Source: CAYNRE01 sp964399535 (GTDB taxonomy: Bacteria; Planctomycetota; Planctomycetia; Pirellulales; CAYNRE01). From it: a stretch of 64,000 nucleotides of DNA. The notes under the pieces are model-generated. The model had not been told where the DNA came from. It did no database searches and saw nothing but the letters and a program-made list of their open reading frames with translations. Numbering within the stretch: the first letter of the stretch is position 1; each line of letters begins with the position of its first letter. Of the stretch, positions 34,460 through 42,988 are shown in pieces. Made by a program: the position numbers and the translations under genes. The stretch lies in the NCBI GenBank assembly GCA_964399535.1, contig CAYNRE010000070.1, forward strand, positions 248,001-312,000, written 5' to 3'.

Positions 34460-36352
34460 TCAGTGTGCGACACCGGGCGAGTTGGCGCGCGCCGCCTGTT
34501 GCTGTCCGCGCGCCACGTTCAGCGGCAGCACGAGCGCGGTGCCCCCCACGAAGAACACGAGCAGGCTCACGATCGCCCAGTGCGCGCTGCCGGTTCGGCT
34601 CAATACCTCGGAAAACAAGATCGGGCCCAGCATGCTCGTGGCCCGGCCCGACAGATTGAAAAAGCCCATGAATTCGGCCGCCTTCGAAGTGGGGGTGAGC
34701 AGCCCCATGATGGCCCGAGAGACCGACTGGGCCCCCCCCATGACCAGCGACAGCAGCGCCCCCATCACCCAGAACTGAGGCTTGGTCGTAACGAAAAACG
34801 CGCCGATCACCAGGCCGATCCAAATCATCAGGCAGCCGATCAAGGTCGGCTTGCCCCCCAGTCGGTCGCTCAGCCAGCCCACCGCCAGCGCGCCGGGCAG
34901 GGCCATGAATTGCACCATCAGCAAAAGCAAGCCCAGGTCGAGCGCGCTGAAATCGAGCTCTTTGGTCGCGAATACCGAAGCCTGGCTGATCACGGTTTGT
35001 ATGCCGTCGTTAAACAACAGAAACGACAGCAAGAACAGCCAGGCCATGGGAAACTGGCGAATATTGGTCAGGGTGCCCCAAACACGGCGAAAGGCGTTCA
35101 CCACCGCCGCGCCCAGCGGCTCGCGTTGCTCGGGCTGTCCGCGATCGCGCAGCAGCAGCAGGGTTGGAATGGTGAAAAGCCCCCACCAGGCTCCCATGAG
35201 GATTATGCCGGCCCTCAATCGCGGGGCGACCACCGCGTCGCTGGCGGTTACCTGGCCCGATTGCCAACCGAACCGCAGGCGGTCGCGCGGTGGTTGAGAC
35301 ATCAACCTCGCGGCCGCCGAGCCGGCCGCTTCGCCCCCCGAGGCGCTCGAGGCGTCGCTCGCGGGCGTGGCATCGGCTTGCCCTGCCGCGTCGCCCGGCG
35401 TAAAGCGGTCGGCCAATGGCCGCGACTCGAACCCGTCGTCGGGCAGCACCCACACTGCTCCGCTTTGAGCCGCCGACGAAGCGGTGCCGAAATCGAAGCT
35501 CACCGGGACTGCGTCGGCACCGACGACCTCGAGCCCGGCGATCGCCGCGGGGGGATTCCGCGGATCGGGCACGCGAAACCGCACCACCAGCGGCCCCTGG
35601 TCAACGTTTACCTGAAACCGGCGCTCGACAATTTGGCCGGCTTCGGTCGAGACTCGCTCCGCCGGCAACCCGGGCAGCTCAATTTCAACCCCGGGCCGGG
35701 CCGCTACCGGGTCGCCCAGAAACAACGTCACGCTAGCGGGTCCTGGCGGTACATCGACGGCGAAGGCACCCTCGCGCGTTAGGTGATGGTCGCGGGTCAG
35801 CGGGGTTCCATCGGGCAAGCCGAAGCCGCCGCCCAAGACCAAGAGCACGATGGCCAAGGCCAGAGCCAGCCCGCCGCCGATGTAGCCGGCGGCAAACCCC
35901 CAGGCCGAGATCCGGTTCATGGTTTCGTCCGAGGCAATTTCGGGCAAGAAGCCGTTGTAGATGCCCCAAGCCAGCTCGAAACCAAGGCTGGCCAGGAAGA
36001 AGAGCACCGCCACCAACCAACCCGAGCTCTCGGGCACCAGGGCAATCGCGATTCCGGCCGCGGCCCCGCCCAGGGCGGTAATGGCCAGCCAGGTGCGCTT
36101 GTTGCGGCGCAAATCGGTCAGCGCGCCCAGGGCCGGGGAGACCAGGGCCGCCACCATGGTCGAGAGGCCGATGCCCCAGCCCCAGACTCGAATGCCCCAC
36201 TCGCCAGGGAGCACCACCTGCTGGATGTAGACCACGAGAATAGCGATCGACAAAGTCGACCAGGCGCTATTGGCCCAGTCGTACACGACCCAGGCGAACA
36301 CCTCGGTCCGGGAGACCGGACGCATTTCGTCCGCGGAAGCAGCAGCATTCAT
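34460..36352 (-). CDS. MFS transporter of UMF1/Atg22-like type with large extracytoplasmic insert
   Basis: A 630-aa membrane protein. The first helix begins with 'VVYDWANSAWSTL', the hallmark of the UMF1/vacuole-effluxer (Atg22-like) MFS family. Helices 1-5 fill residues about 15-185, then comes a soluble insert of roughly 180 residues (about 185-365) with beta-like stretches and a low-complexity Ala/Ser segment, then the remaining helices. Topology places the insert between helices 5 and 6, outside the inner membrane. Substrate unknown; related proteins export amino acids in yeast vacuoles, which may not apply. thiC lies 91 nt upstream and the SIS gene downstream, all on the same strand. Confidence 0.8.
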   Translation of the reverse strand: MNAAASADEMRPVSRTEVFAWVVYDWANSAWSTLSIAILVVYIQQVVLPGEWGIRVWGWGIGLSTMVAALVSPALGALTDLRRNKRTWLAITALGGAAAGIAIALVPESSGWLVAVLFFLASLGFELAWGIYNGFLPEIASDETMNRISAWGFAAGYIGGGLALALAIVLLVLGGGFGLPDGTPLTRDHHLTREGAFAVDVPPGPASVTLFLGDPVAARPGVEIELPGLPAERVSTEAGQIVERRFQVNVDQGPLVVRFRVPDPRNPPAAIAGLEVVGADAVPVSFDFGTASSAAQSGAVWVLPDDGFESRPLADRFTPGDAAGQADATPASDASSASGGEAAGSAAARLMSQPPRDRLRFGWQSGQVTASDAVVAPRLRAGIILMGAWWGLFTIPTLLLLRDRGQPEQREPLGAAVVNAFRRVWGTLTNIRQFPMAWLFLLSFLLFNDGIQTVISQASVFATKELDFSALDLGLLLLMVQFMALPGALAVGWLSDRLGGKPTLIGCLMIWIGLVIGAFFVTTKPQFWVMGALLSLVMGGAQSVSRAIMGLLTPTSKAAEFMGFFNLSGRATSMLGPILFSEVLSRTGSAHWAIVSLLVFFVGGTALVLPLNVARGQQQAARANSPGVAH

Positions 36353-36443
36353 TGCGAGGTCCGCCTAGTTCGACCCGGACCTCGGGGATTGCCCCGCCGG
36401 CGGCCCGCAAGGTAACGCCGCGCCGCCGGGGCGCTGTTGCCTG

Positions 36444-37766
36444 TCAAAGACCGACGACGCTCGGCGCACCTTTTTCGTCGCTCATGGCTCGAATGTCTTC
36501 CGTGATCTTCATCGAGCAGAATTTCGGGCCGCACATGCTGCAAAAATGGGCGCTCTTGAACGTGTCTTGCGGCAAGGTCTCGTCGTGCATCCGCTGGGCC
36601 GTCTCCGGATCGAGAGCCAGGCGAAACTGTTCTTTCCAGTCGAACGCGAACCGGGCCCGGGAGAGGGCGTCGTCGCGGTCGCGGGCCCCCGGGCGGTGGC
36701 GGGCCAGGTCGGCAGCGTGGGCGGCGATCTTATAGGCCACTACCCCCTCTTTCACGTCATCCTTCTCGGGCAAACCCAAATGTTCTTTGGGCGTAACGTA
36801 GCAGAGCATGGCTGCCCCGCTCCAGCCGGCCAGCGCCGCGCCGATGGCGCTGGTGATGTGGTCGTAGCCGGGCGCCACGTCGGTCACCAGCGGGCCAAGC
36901 ACGTAAAACGGGGCCTCGTCGCAGACCTTCATCTGGCGCTTGATGTTCATCTCGATCTGGTCCATCGGCACATGGCCAGGGCCCTCGACCATAACCTGGC
37001 AATGCTTGGCCCAGGCCCGCCGGGTTAGTTCTCCCAGCGTATCGAGCTCGGCAAACTGGGCCTCGTCGCTGGCATCGGCCACGCAGCCGGGCCGCAGCCC
37101 GTCGCCCAGGCTCCAGGTAACGTCGTACTGGTGCATGATGTCGCACAGGTCTTCAAACCGCTCGTACAGCGGGTTCTGCTGGCGGTGGGCCATCATCCAC
37201 TTGGCAATCAGCGAACCGCCGCGGCTGACGATGCCGGTGATCCGCTTGGTGGTCAGCGGCAAGTGTTCCAGCAACACCCCGGCGTGAATGGTCATGTAGT
37301 CCACGCCCTGCTGCGCCTGGTGCTCGACCATGTCGAGAAACTGCTGCGGGGTCATGTCGACAATGTCGTCGAGCTGCTGCACCACCTGGTAAATCGGCAC
37401 CGTGCCGATCGGCACGGGAGAGGCGTCGATAATGGCCTGGCGAATCCCGTCGATATCGCGACCGGTGCTCAGGTCCATCACCGTGTCGGCCCCGAAATGC
37501 ACCGCCGTGTGCAGCTTCTCCAGCTCGCCCTCTTGGTTGCTGGTAACCGCCGAATTGCCGATGTTGGCATTAATCTTCGTTCGCGACGCCACGCCGATGC
37601 ACATCGGCTCCAGCCGCTTGGAAAGATGAACCTTGTTGGCCGGTATCACCATCCGGCCCCGGGCCACCTCATCGCGAATCAACGTCGCCGGCAAACCCTC
37701 GCGCTCGGCCACATACTGCATCTCGCGAGTGATCTCGCCACTTCGGGCACGCTCGATCTGAGTCAT
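36444..37766 (-). CDS. thiC: Phosphomethylpyrimidine synthase ThiC
   Basis: ThiC is a radical-SAM enzyme that rearranges aminoimidazole ribotide to HMP phosphate for thiamine synthesis. 'SKRLEPMCIGVASRTKINAN', 'SNQEGELEKLHTAVHFGADT', 'DMTPQQFLDMVEHQAQQGVD' and the C-terminal iron-sulfur motif 'HFCSMCGPKFCSMKI' are diagnostic. Length 440 aa is the short bacterial form. The ATG at 37766 has AGGA upstream at a somewhat long distance. The 5' leader lacks a recognisable TPP riboswitch, although a GC-rich hairpin is present. Other thiamine genes are not in the window. Confidence 0.97.
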   Translation of the reverse strand: MTQIERARSGEITREMQYVAEREGLPATLIRDEVARGRMVIPANKVHLSKRLEPMCIGVASRTKINANIGNSAVTSNQEGELEKLHTAVHFGADTVMDLSTGRDIDGIRQAIIDASPVPIGTVPIYQVVQQLDDIVDMTPQQFLDMVEHQAQQGVDYMTIHAGVLLEHLPLTTKRITGIVSRGGSLIAKWMMAHRQQNPLYERFEDLCDIMHQYDVTWSLGDGLRPGCVADASDEAQFAELDTLGELTRRAWAKHCQVMVEGPGHVPMDQIEMNIKRQMKVCDEAPFYVLGPLVTDVAPGYDHITSAIGAALAGWSGAAMLCYVTPKEHLGLPEKDDVKEGVVAYKIAAHAADLARHRPGARDRDDALSRARFAFDWKEQFRLALDPETAQRMHDETLPQDTFKSAHFCSMCGPKFCSMKITEDIRAMSDEKGAPSVVGL

Positions 37767-38164
37767 TGGGGGCAGTCGTCCTTCTGCTAGCGGGCCGAAC
37801 GATTTTGCGGCGTGCTGTGCGACCCAGCCCGGGGCCCGTCACACGCCGCGCCATGTCTCACGCGCGGACCGCAGAGCCCGCCCTGCGCGGCGCCGTGAGC
37901 CATTGCTTAACCTGTTGCACCGCAATCGACTGCGGCAAAACGGGCAAACCCTCTTCGCATCCTCTGCCGATCGTACCCGTCGACCATGAATTGTCAATTC
38001 AAAGCGGTCTGCTCCGAAGTTGGCGCGGCGTTGGTCGGCGCCCTTCTGGCACGGTAAACTCAAGGCTTCCGCGGCACGCCGCTCGCCCTCCGAGGAATGG
38101 TTTCTTGCCGTCACTTTCGGGCAGTTCGATCTCGGCAGCCGTCGACCCGGCGGCGTCCGGCCCG
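37767..38164. other. Divergent intergenic region with GC-rich hairpin in the thiC leader
   Basis: About 400 bp between divergent thiC and the GT-C-like gene. On the minus strand the thiC leader can form a stem from GCGGCGTG and CACGCCGC (8 bp, arms within about 37807-37849). The CTGAGA and CTGATC signature boxes of a TPP riboswitch are not both present, so I do not call one. The rest has no gene. Confidence 0.4.
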
Positions 38165-39682
38165 ATGGCCTCCAGCGCTCGGCTTCCACCCCCCGGCCCG
38201 ATCGAGCTGTTGGCGGTCGCCCTGCTCCTGACCCTGGCTAGCGTGCTGGTTCACGCTCCCTACTGGCCCGGTTGCTTCGTTTCCGACGACCAACAACACC
38301 TCGAGCGTCTGGCCGACTTGGAGTTGGGCCGCCTCGGGTGGTTCGACTATCTATTCCAGACGCACAACGTACACAGTATTCCGCTCTGGAAACTGTGGTA
38401 CTGGGCCATGTGGCGCCTGTTCGGCCTCGACACGGCCCCTTGGCACCTGGCCATCGCGCTGGTGCATGCCGCGGGGGCCTGGGCCCTTTATGTTGGTCTG
38501 CGGGCCGCGCTCGCCGCGCGCTTGCCGGCGCTGTTGGGCGCACTGCTTTGGTCCGCCTGTGCCCTGGGCAAACCCGACAACCCGCTGTGTTGGATCGCCG
38601 CCTCGCATCTCACATTCGCCCTCGCCGCGCTCTTGGCGGCCCTGGCCTGCTTGACCGGATTTCACAGCCCACGCTGGCGGGCCTGGGCCCTGGGCTGTGG
38701 CGCCGCGTCGCTGGCCTGCGTGCTCTCGATGGGCTCGCTCGTGGTCATGCTACCCATGATTCCCCTGGCCTACTGGTGCGGGCCGCGGCGGCCCGACGAT
38801 TCACGCCGCGAACAACTTTTTTGGCTCGGGTGCCTGGCGCCGGCCCCCCTGGTGGCGCTGCTACTGCAATTGGGGTTGTGGGGCGCCGACCAATACGACC
38901 TGCCCAAACTGGCCCAGGAAATCCAGCCTTGGATCGGCGTTCAGGCCGGCGTTTATCACTGGCCGATCGCGCTGGCGAACCTGTTGGGTTGGCCGGTTGC
39001 CCCGCCCCCCAGCGACGGTCTGCTGGTGAAAGCGGTGATCGCCGCCGCGGTGTTGCTGGTGGCCTTCCTCCCGGTCGAGCCCAACCACCGCCGGCTCTAC
39101 CTGTTGGCGCTTGGCTCGGCCGCCCTGCTTACCTGGCTGGCCAACGTCCGCGGTTCGTATGTACCACTGGAAAAACTGTTGGCCTCGGGCCGGTACAGCT
39201 ACCCTCCCACGCTGGCCTGGTGCGTGGTGCTGGCCGGGCTGGCCGCAACCGCGCTGGCCAGCGCCACGCCCGGCGAGCGCCGGTTGTACCGCGGCCTGCT
39301 CGTGGCCGCGGCGATGGTGTTCATCGGAATTCAATACCGCTGTGCCGCGCAGTCCCAAGCGCGGTTCGAGGTATCGGGCAAGCTGGCCGCCTTCCGCGAG
39401 GCCCAGGCCGGCTGGCGCGAGGTGCTGGAGCAGTTGGCGGCCGATCCTCCCAGCGGAGGTAAGCCCGTGCGACTACCCCAGGCGGAGGTAACTTTTCCGA
39501 TGCTTCCGTACCGGCTTTCCACCGTGGTCGTGGCGCTGAATCCCGACCTGGCGGCGAACTTTCAGGTGGTGCCGCCGGAGGAGTTTACCGCGAGCGATCG
39601 CGCGGCCGTGTTCGCGGCGCTACCGGCCGATGGACAAGGGCCCCCTCAGGCAGACGAACTTCGGCGTCTGGCGGCGCAGTAG
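38165..39682 (+). CDS. Polytopic membrane protein, GT-C glycosyltransferase-like
   Basis: A 505-aa protein with about ten membrane helices. The loop after the first helix carries 'CFVSDDQQHLERLADL', an Asp pair in the position of the catalytic loop of PMT/ArnT-like GT-C enzymes, followed by an 'H..S.PLWKLWYWAMW' segment also common there. The C-terminus is soluble (from about 430). I infer a lipid-linked sugar transferase or related dolichyl-phosphate-mannose-type enzyme, but no firm family. The ATG at 38165 is chosen because the frame upstream (to 37766) is Arg/Pro-rich and lies over the divergent promoter region. Confidence 0.65.
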   Translation: MASSARLPPPGPIELLAVALLLTLASVLVHAPYWPGCFVSDDQQHLERLADLELGRLGWFDYLFQTHNVHSIPLWKLWYWAMWRLFGLDTAPWHLAIALVHAAGAWALYVGLRAALAARLPALLGALLWSACALGKPDNPLCWIAASHLTFALAALLAALACLTGFHSPRWRAWALGCGAASLACVLSMGSLVVMLPMIPLAYWCGPRRPDDSRREQLFWLGCLAPAPLVALLLQLGLWGADQYDLPKLAQEIQPWIGVQAGVYHWPIALANLLGWPVAPPPSDGLLVKAVIAAAVLLVAFLPVEPNHRRLYLLALGSAALLTWLANVRGSYVPLEKLLASGRYSYPPTLAWCVVLAGLAATALASATPGERRLYRGLLVAAAMVFIGIQYRCAAQSQARFEVSGKLAAFREAQAGWREVLEQLAADPPSGGKPVRLPQAEVTFPMLPYRLSTVVVALNPDLAANFQVVPPEEFTASDRAAVFAALPADGQGPPQADELRRLAAQ

Positions 39683-40088
39683 GGCTCGCCTGCCGCTTCG
39701 ACCTCACTCCTGATCCAGTCCCAAGATCTGTCCATCCACCTGGGTCGCCTTCACCCGGATACAACAAGTGCGCCGCAGTGGCCTGCTCACGAGGCGCAAG
39801 AAGGCCCTCGCAGTGGCTTCTCGTATCGTCGCCTCCACCACAACGAATTGTCGCGGCCACCCCTGGGGGTTGCCTGTTTGCAAAACTCGATTCCGCCGCG
39901 CCGCGCGCACTGGTGTGCCCGGTTGCGGAACGGTTGAACCAACCCATCCCGGCCAGTATGGTTGTTGCAGCCTGGAAACGACGCGTGCGCCGACCCTTCC
40001 GCTTGGCGCAAGGCCGGTCCGGTGGTGAGAGCGTTACGGTTTCGCCGGGCCCAGGGCCGGCCAGCTCCGATTCGAAGGGCAATCGCCA
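39683..40088. other. Intergenic region, no gene seen
   Basis: About 400 bp. Open frames occur on both strands but are Arg/Pro-rich and lack support. No clear promoter or terminator. Confidence 0.45.
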
Positions 40089-41297
40089 ATGTCGCCGATG
40101 GTCGTTTTGGTTTGTGCCACGCTGCTGGGCGACTGGCCACAGTTTCGCGGACCAAACTCCGACGGACACGTGACCGGCGCGGCAACGCCGCTGGAGTGGT
40201 CCGACACCGAGAATGTGGCCTGGAAAATCCCGGTCCCTGGTTTGGGATGGTCCTCCCCAGCCGTCTCGGATGGCAAAGTATTTCTGACCACGGCCGTATC
40301 GCGCGACAAGCAGCTATCGCTGCGGGCCCTGGCCTTCGATGCGGCCAGTGGCGCGACCGTTTGGGACCGCGAGGTATTCCTTCTCGACGAAGCGCCGGCA
40401 ATTCACGTTAAGAACAGCCACGCCAGCCCTACGCCCATTGTCGCCGATGGGGCGGTATTCGTGCATTTTGGCGCCTCGGGTATGGCCCGACTGAATGCCG
40501 CCGATGGATCGGTCCAGTGGCGCTCGAGCGAGCTGGTTTATTCGCCGGTGCATGGCAGCGGTGGGTCGCCGGTGCTGCACCAGGGCAAGTTGGTGGTGGT
40601 ATGCGATGGCAGCTCCGGTCCCTTCGTGGCGGCGGTCGATGCCCGCACGGGAAAGGTTGCCTGGAAAACGCCGCGCTCCGTCGAGGCCCGCATCAGCCAC
40701 TCGTTCGTCACGCCGACCGTGGCCGTGGTCAACGGCCGGCCACAAGTCATGGCGCCCGGGCCCAACCACTTCGCGGCTTACGATTTGGAAACCGGCAGCG
40801 AGCTCTGGCGGTGGTTGGCGCCGGGCTGGTCGGTTGTGCCGCAACCGGCGATTGGCCATGGGCTGGTGATTTACAACCACGACTACGACAACCCCGAGTT
40901 GGTTGCCATCCGGCTCGGCGGTAGCGGCCTGGTCGGCGATTCCCAAGTGGCCTGGCGCATCAAACGGGGTGCGCCGAGCACGCCCTCGCCGCTTTTGATC
41001 GGCGAGGAACTGTACTTCGTTTCGGACAAGGGAATCGCCTCGTGCGCTGGCGCCAAGACTGGCGAAACCTATTGGACCGAGCGCTTGGGGGGCGACTATT
41101 CCGCCTCGCCCATCTACGCCAACGACCTGATTCTGTTTCTGGACGAAGATGGCCAGGCCACCTGGGTGCGGCCGAGCCGGCAGTTCGCCGTGGTGGCCAC
41201 CTGCCAGGTGCCTGGCCAAACCCTGGCAACGCCCGCGTTCGCCGGCGGCGCGATGTACCTGCGGACCGACGAGCACCTGTACAAGATTGCGCACTGA
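40089..41297 (+). CDS. PQQ-like beta-propeller protein (paralogue)
   Basis: A 402-aa protein that starts 'DWPQFRGPNSDGHV' after a very short hydrophobic leader (14 residues, 'MVVLVCATLLG'), so export is likely but the signal peptide is short. Blade repeats include 'DAASGATVWDREV', 'DARTGKVAWKTP' and 'DLETGSELWRWLA'. It resembles the propeller at 6444-7790 in order and wording ('ENVAWKIPVPGLGWSSP' against 'ENLAWKTPLPGSGWSQP'), which marks a family duplication, not a recent one. The frame opens at 40089, with no upstream start available. Likely a periplasmic scaffold; ligand unknown. Confidence 0.83.
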   Translation: MSPMVVLVCATLLGDWPQFRGPNSDGHVTGAATPLEWSDTENVAWKIPVPGLGWSSPAVSDGKVFLTTAVSRDKQLSLRALAFDAASGATVWDREVFLLDEAPAIHVKNSHASPTPIVADGAVFVHFGASGMARLNAADGSVQWRSSELVYSPVHGSGGSPVLHQGKLVVVCDGSSGPFVAAVDARTGKVAWKTPRSVEARISHSFVTPTVAVVNGRPQVMAPGPNHFAAYDLETGSELWRWLAPGWSVVPQPAIGHGLVIYNHDYDNPELVAIRLGGSGLVGDSQVAWRIKRGAPSTPSPLLIGEELYFVSDKGIASCAGAKTGETYWTERLGGDYSASPIYANDLILFLDEDGQATWVRPSRQFAVVATCQVPGQTLATPAFAGGAMYLRTDEHLYKIAH

Positions 41298-41864
41298 GCA
41301 AGGGCGGGGCAGCCCCCTCTCTGAAAGCGTGCTGCGGTTGCCCGGCCACGAGCGGCCAGCCGGGCGCCTCGGTGGCCTATTGGTGCCTACGGCAACAGGA
41401 CCCTTTGTGCCTTCGGCAACAGGACCCTTTGTGCCTACGGCGACAGGACCCTTTGTGCCTTCGGCACCGCGCCCCTTGTGCCTACGGCGACAGGACAGCG
41501 AGTTGTTGTGGCCACCGACGTGGCAGATTCCAAGGACCAGAACAACAACTTTCTATCGACATTCGATAGTTTCTTATTATATTGCGATCACCCCTGCTCG
41601 ATTCCCAGGCTGCTCGCACCCTGGCCACCGCCGGAAAGCTGGGTGCCAGTCTTCGGGCCCACTCCAAGGTCGGGCCGGCCTGCGGATTCCGAATCATGGC
41701 GTTGGATACCGCCGGTTTGGCCCGTCTGGTCAGGGAAGCTCGCCTGGGAACGCGGCGCCACCCCAAGCCAGACGGTCCTCGAGCGCGGCGCGATGCTGTC
41801 GCCCTTTACGAAGGAAAAACAACTGTCGTAGGCGCCGTGGAGTTACCGAGAAAGCCGATCGCCC
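41298..41864. other. Intergenic region with tandem repeat
   Basis: About 570 bp. Its left half is a 24-bp tandem array (see separate entry). The right half is AT-richer around 41560-41590 and carries open frames without support. Confidence 0.5.
41383..41500 (+). repeat. 24-bp tandem repeat, about five copies
   Basis: Units begin GTGCCTACGGC or GTGCCTTCGGC and end near CCCTTT; the first three are nearly identical, the fourth and fifth diverge. The length is a multiple of three and one frame reads 'GPFVPTAT' repeatedly, but no gene start supports translation. Confidence 0.75.
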
Positions 41865-42350
41865 ATGAAACGAAGCGCAACCCTCTTTCTGCAGATCGTC
41901 ATCGTGCTCATCGGCCTGGCCGCGCTGGCGCTGCTGCTCTGGGAACCCCAGCTCGAGGGCCGAAACCAGCACGCCACGCAATTTGAAATCTACTTCCAAG
42001 ACCCCTTTCTGGCGCTGGTGTACGCGGGCTCGCTGCCGTTCTTCCTGGCCCTCGTTCGGGCGTTCCAGGCATTGCGATACGTCGGACAAAACAGGGCCTT
42101 TTCTCCGGAAGTCGTGCAGGCCCTGCGGACGATCAAGTGGTGCGCGCTGGCGGTCGTGGGGTTTGTCGTGGTGGAGGAGATCGCCCTTTGGTTGATGACT
42201 GGCGGCGAGCTGGACAATCCGGGAGCCCCGCTTCTGATGGGCGCCCTGGTTGCATTTCCTTCGATCGTCGTCGCCACCGCGGCGGGCATGTTTGCCCGCG
42301 TGTTGCAAAACGCCGTGGATCTAAAATCCGAGCACGACCTGACGGTGTGA
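41865..42350 (+). CDS. DUF2975 family membrane protein
   Basis: A 161-aa protein with four membrane helices: 'LFLQIVIVLIGLAALALLLW', 'PFLALVYAGSLPFFLALVRA', 'IKWCALAVVGFVVVEEIALW' and 'APLLMGALVAFPSIVVATAA'. The motif 'GQNRAFSPEVVQALRTIKWC' between helices 2 and 3 is typical of DUF2975 (YoaS-like). The XRE regulator gene starts 12 nt after its stop, the usual pairing for this family; the membrane protein is thought to control or be controlled by the small regulator. No ribosome site stands out at the ATG. Confidence 0.8.
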   Translation: MKRSATLFLQIVIVLIGLAALALLLWEPQLEGRNQHATQFEIYFQDPFLALVYAGSLPFFLALVRAFQALRYVGQNRAFSPEVVQALRTIKWCALAVVGFVVVEEIALWLMTGGELDNPGAPLLMGALVAFPSIVVATAAGMFARVLQNAVDLKSEHDLTV

Positions 42351-42361
42351 CTGAGACCCGC

Positions 42362-42577
42362 ATGGCAATCATCATTAACCTCGACGTCATGTTGGCCAAA
42401 CGGAAGATGAGCGTCACCGAGCTGAGCGACCGGGTCGGCATTACGATGGCCAACATTTCCATCCTAAAGAATGGCAAGGCCAAGGCGATTCGGTTCTCCA
42501 CGTTGGACGCGATCTGCAAGGCCCTGGAGTGCCAGCCGGGTGACATTTTGGAATACACGAGCCGCGATTCTCGCTGA
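42362..42577 (+). CDS. XRE-family small transcriptional regulator (YozG-like)
   Basis: A 71-aa single-domain helix-turn-helix protein. 'MLAKRKMSVTELSDRVGITM', 'ANISILKNGKAKAIRFSTLD' and 'AICKALECQPGDILEY' make the standard Cro/CI-like five-helix fold with the 'CQPGDIL' ending of the YozG group. It is paired with the DUF2975 gene immediately upstream. The start at 42362 is the only ATG giving the complete HTH; the same frame is open further upstream inside the DUF2975 gene. Confidence 0.88.
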   Translation: MAIIINLDVMLAKRKMSVTELSDRVGITMANISILKNGKAKAIRFSTLDAICKALECQPGDILEYTSRDSR

Positions 42578-42988
42578 GCCGATCGCAGGGCTCGACCCCG
42601 GAAGGGCGTGACCCCAGCGCAAAACCGCCCGTCGCCGCGCGCGGCATGGGCGGTTCGATCCGGCAGGATCGTAGCGTCACCGTGTGTGCCCGATCGCCGA
42701 GCGGGCGATGCGGCTAGCGGCAGGTCGTCTGCGAAGCTTTGGCTGCCACCCTCCCCCAGGACGGTTCGTCATTTGTTACCAACGCCGAGGCCGGAATACG
42801 GCCAAGTGCCATTGGGTTGACTGCGCTTTTATGCTGCCCCAAACTGATATTGGTGAATTGACCTCTGCGTCAAATGCCAATTCTGTCCAAGACCGCGAAC
42901 GTCGCGTCAGTCCGCATCACCTCGCGTTCTCGTCCGCGTCGATAGATTATGTCGTTATGCGGAATGAAGGCAGTTAGGAGAGCCTATA
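42578..42988. other. Intergenic region leading into the accessory island
   Basis: About 410 bp. The base composition drops towards AT from about 42770. A GTTATGC heptamer at 42954-42960 looks like the 5' boundary of an integron-type gene cassette. No convincing attC hairpin or gene precedes it. Confidence 0.5.
42954..42962 (+). other. Candidate cassette 5' boundary (GTTATGCGG)
   Basis: GTTATGC at 42954-42960 is a common variant of the attC core GTTRRRY. TTATGCGG (42955-42962) is the exact reverse complement of CCGCATAA at 43954-43961 after the gene, as expected for the ends of one gene cassette. Confidence 0.4.

Noticed and set aside
37806..37849. TPP riboswitch before thiC
   Set aside because: A GC-rich hairpin and a TGAGA box are present, but the CTGATC box and the P4/P5 arm are not visible.
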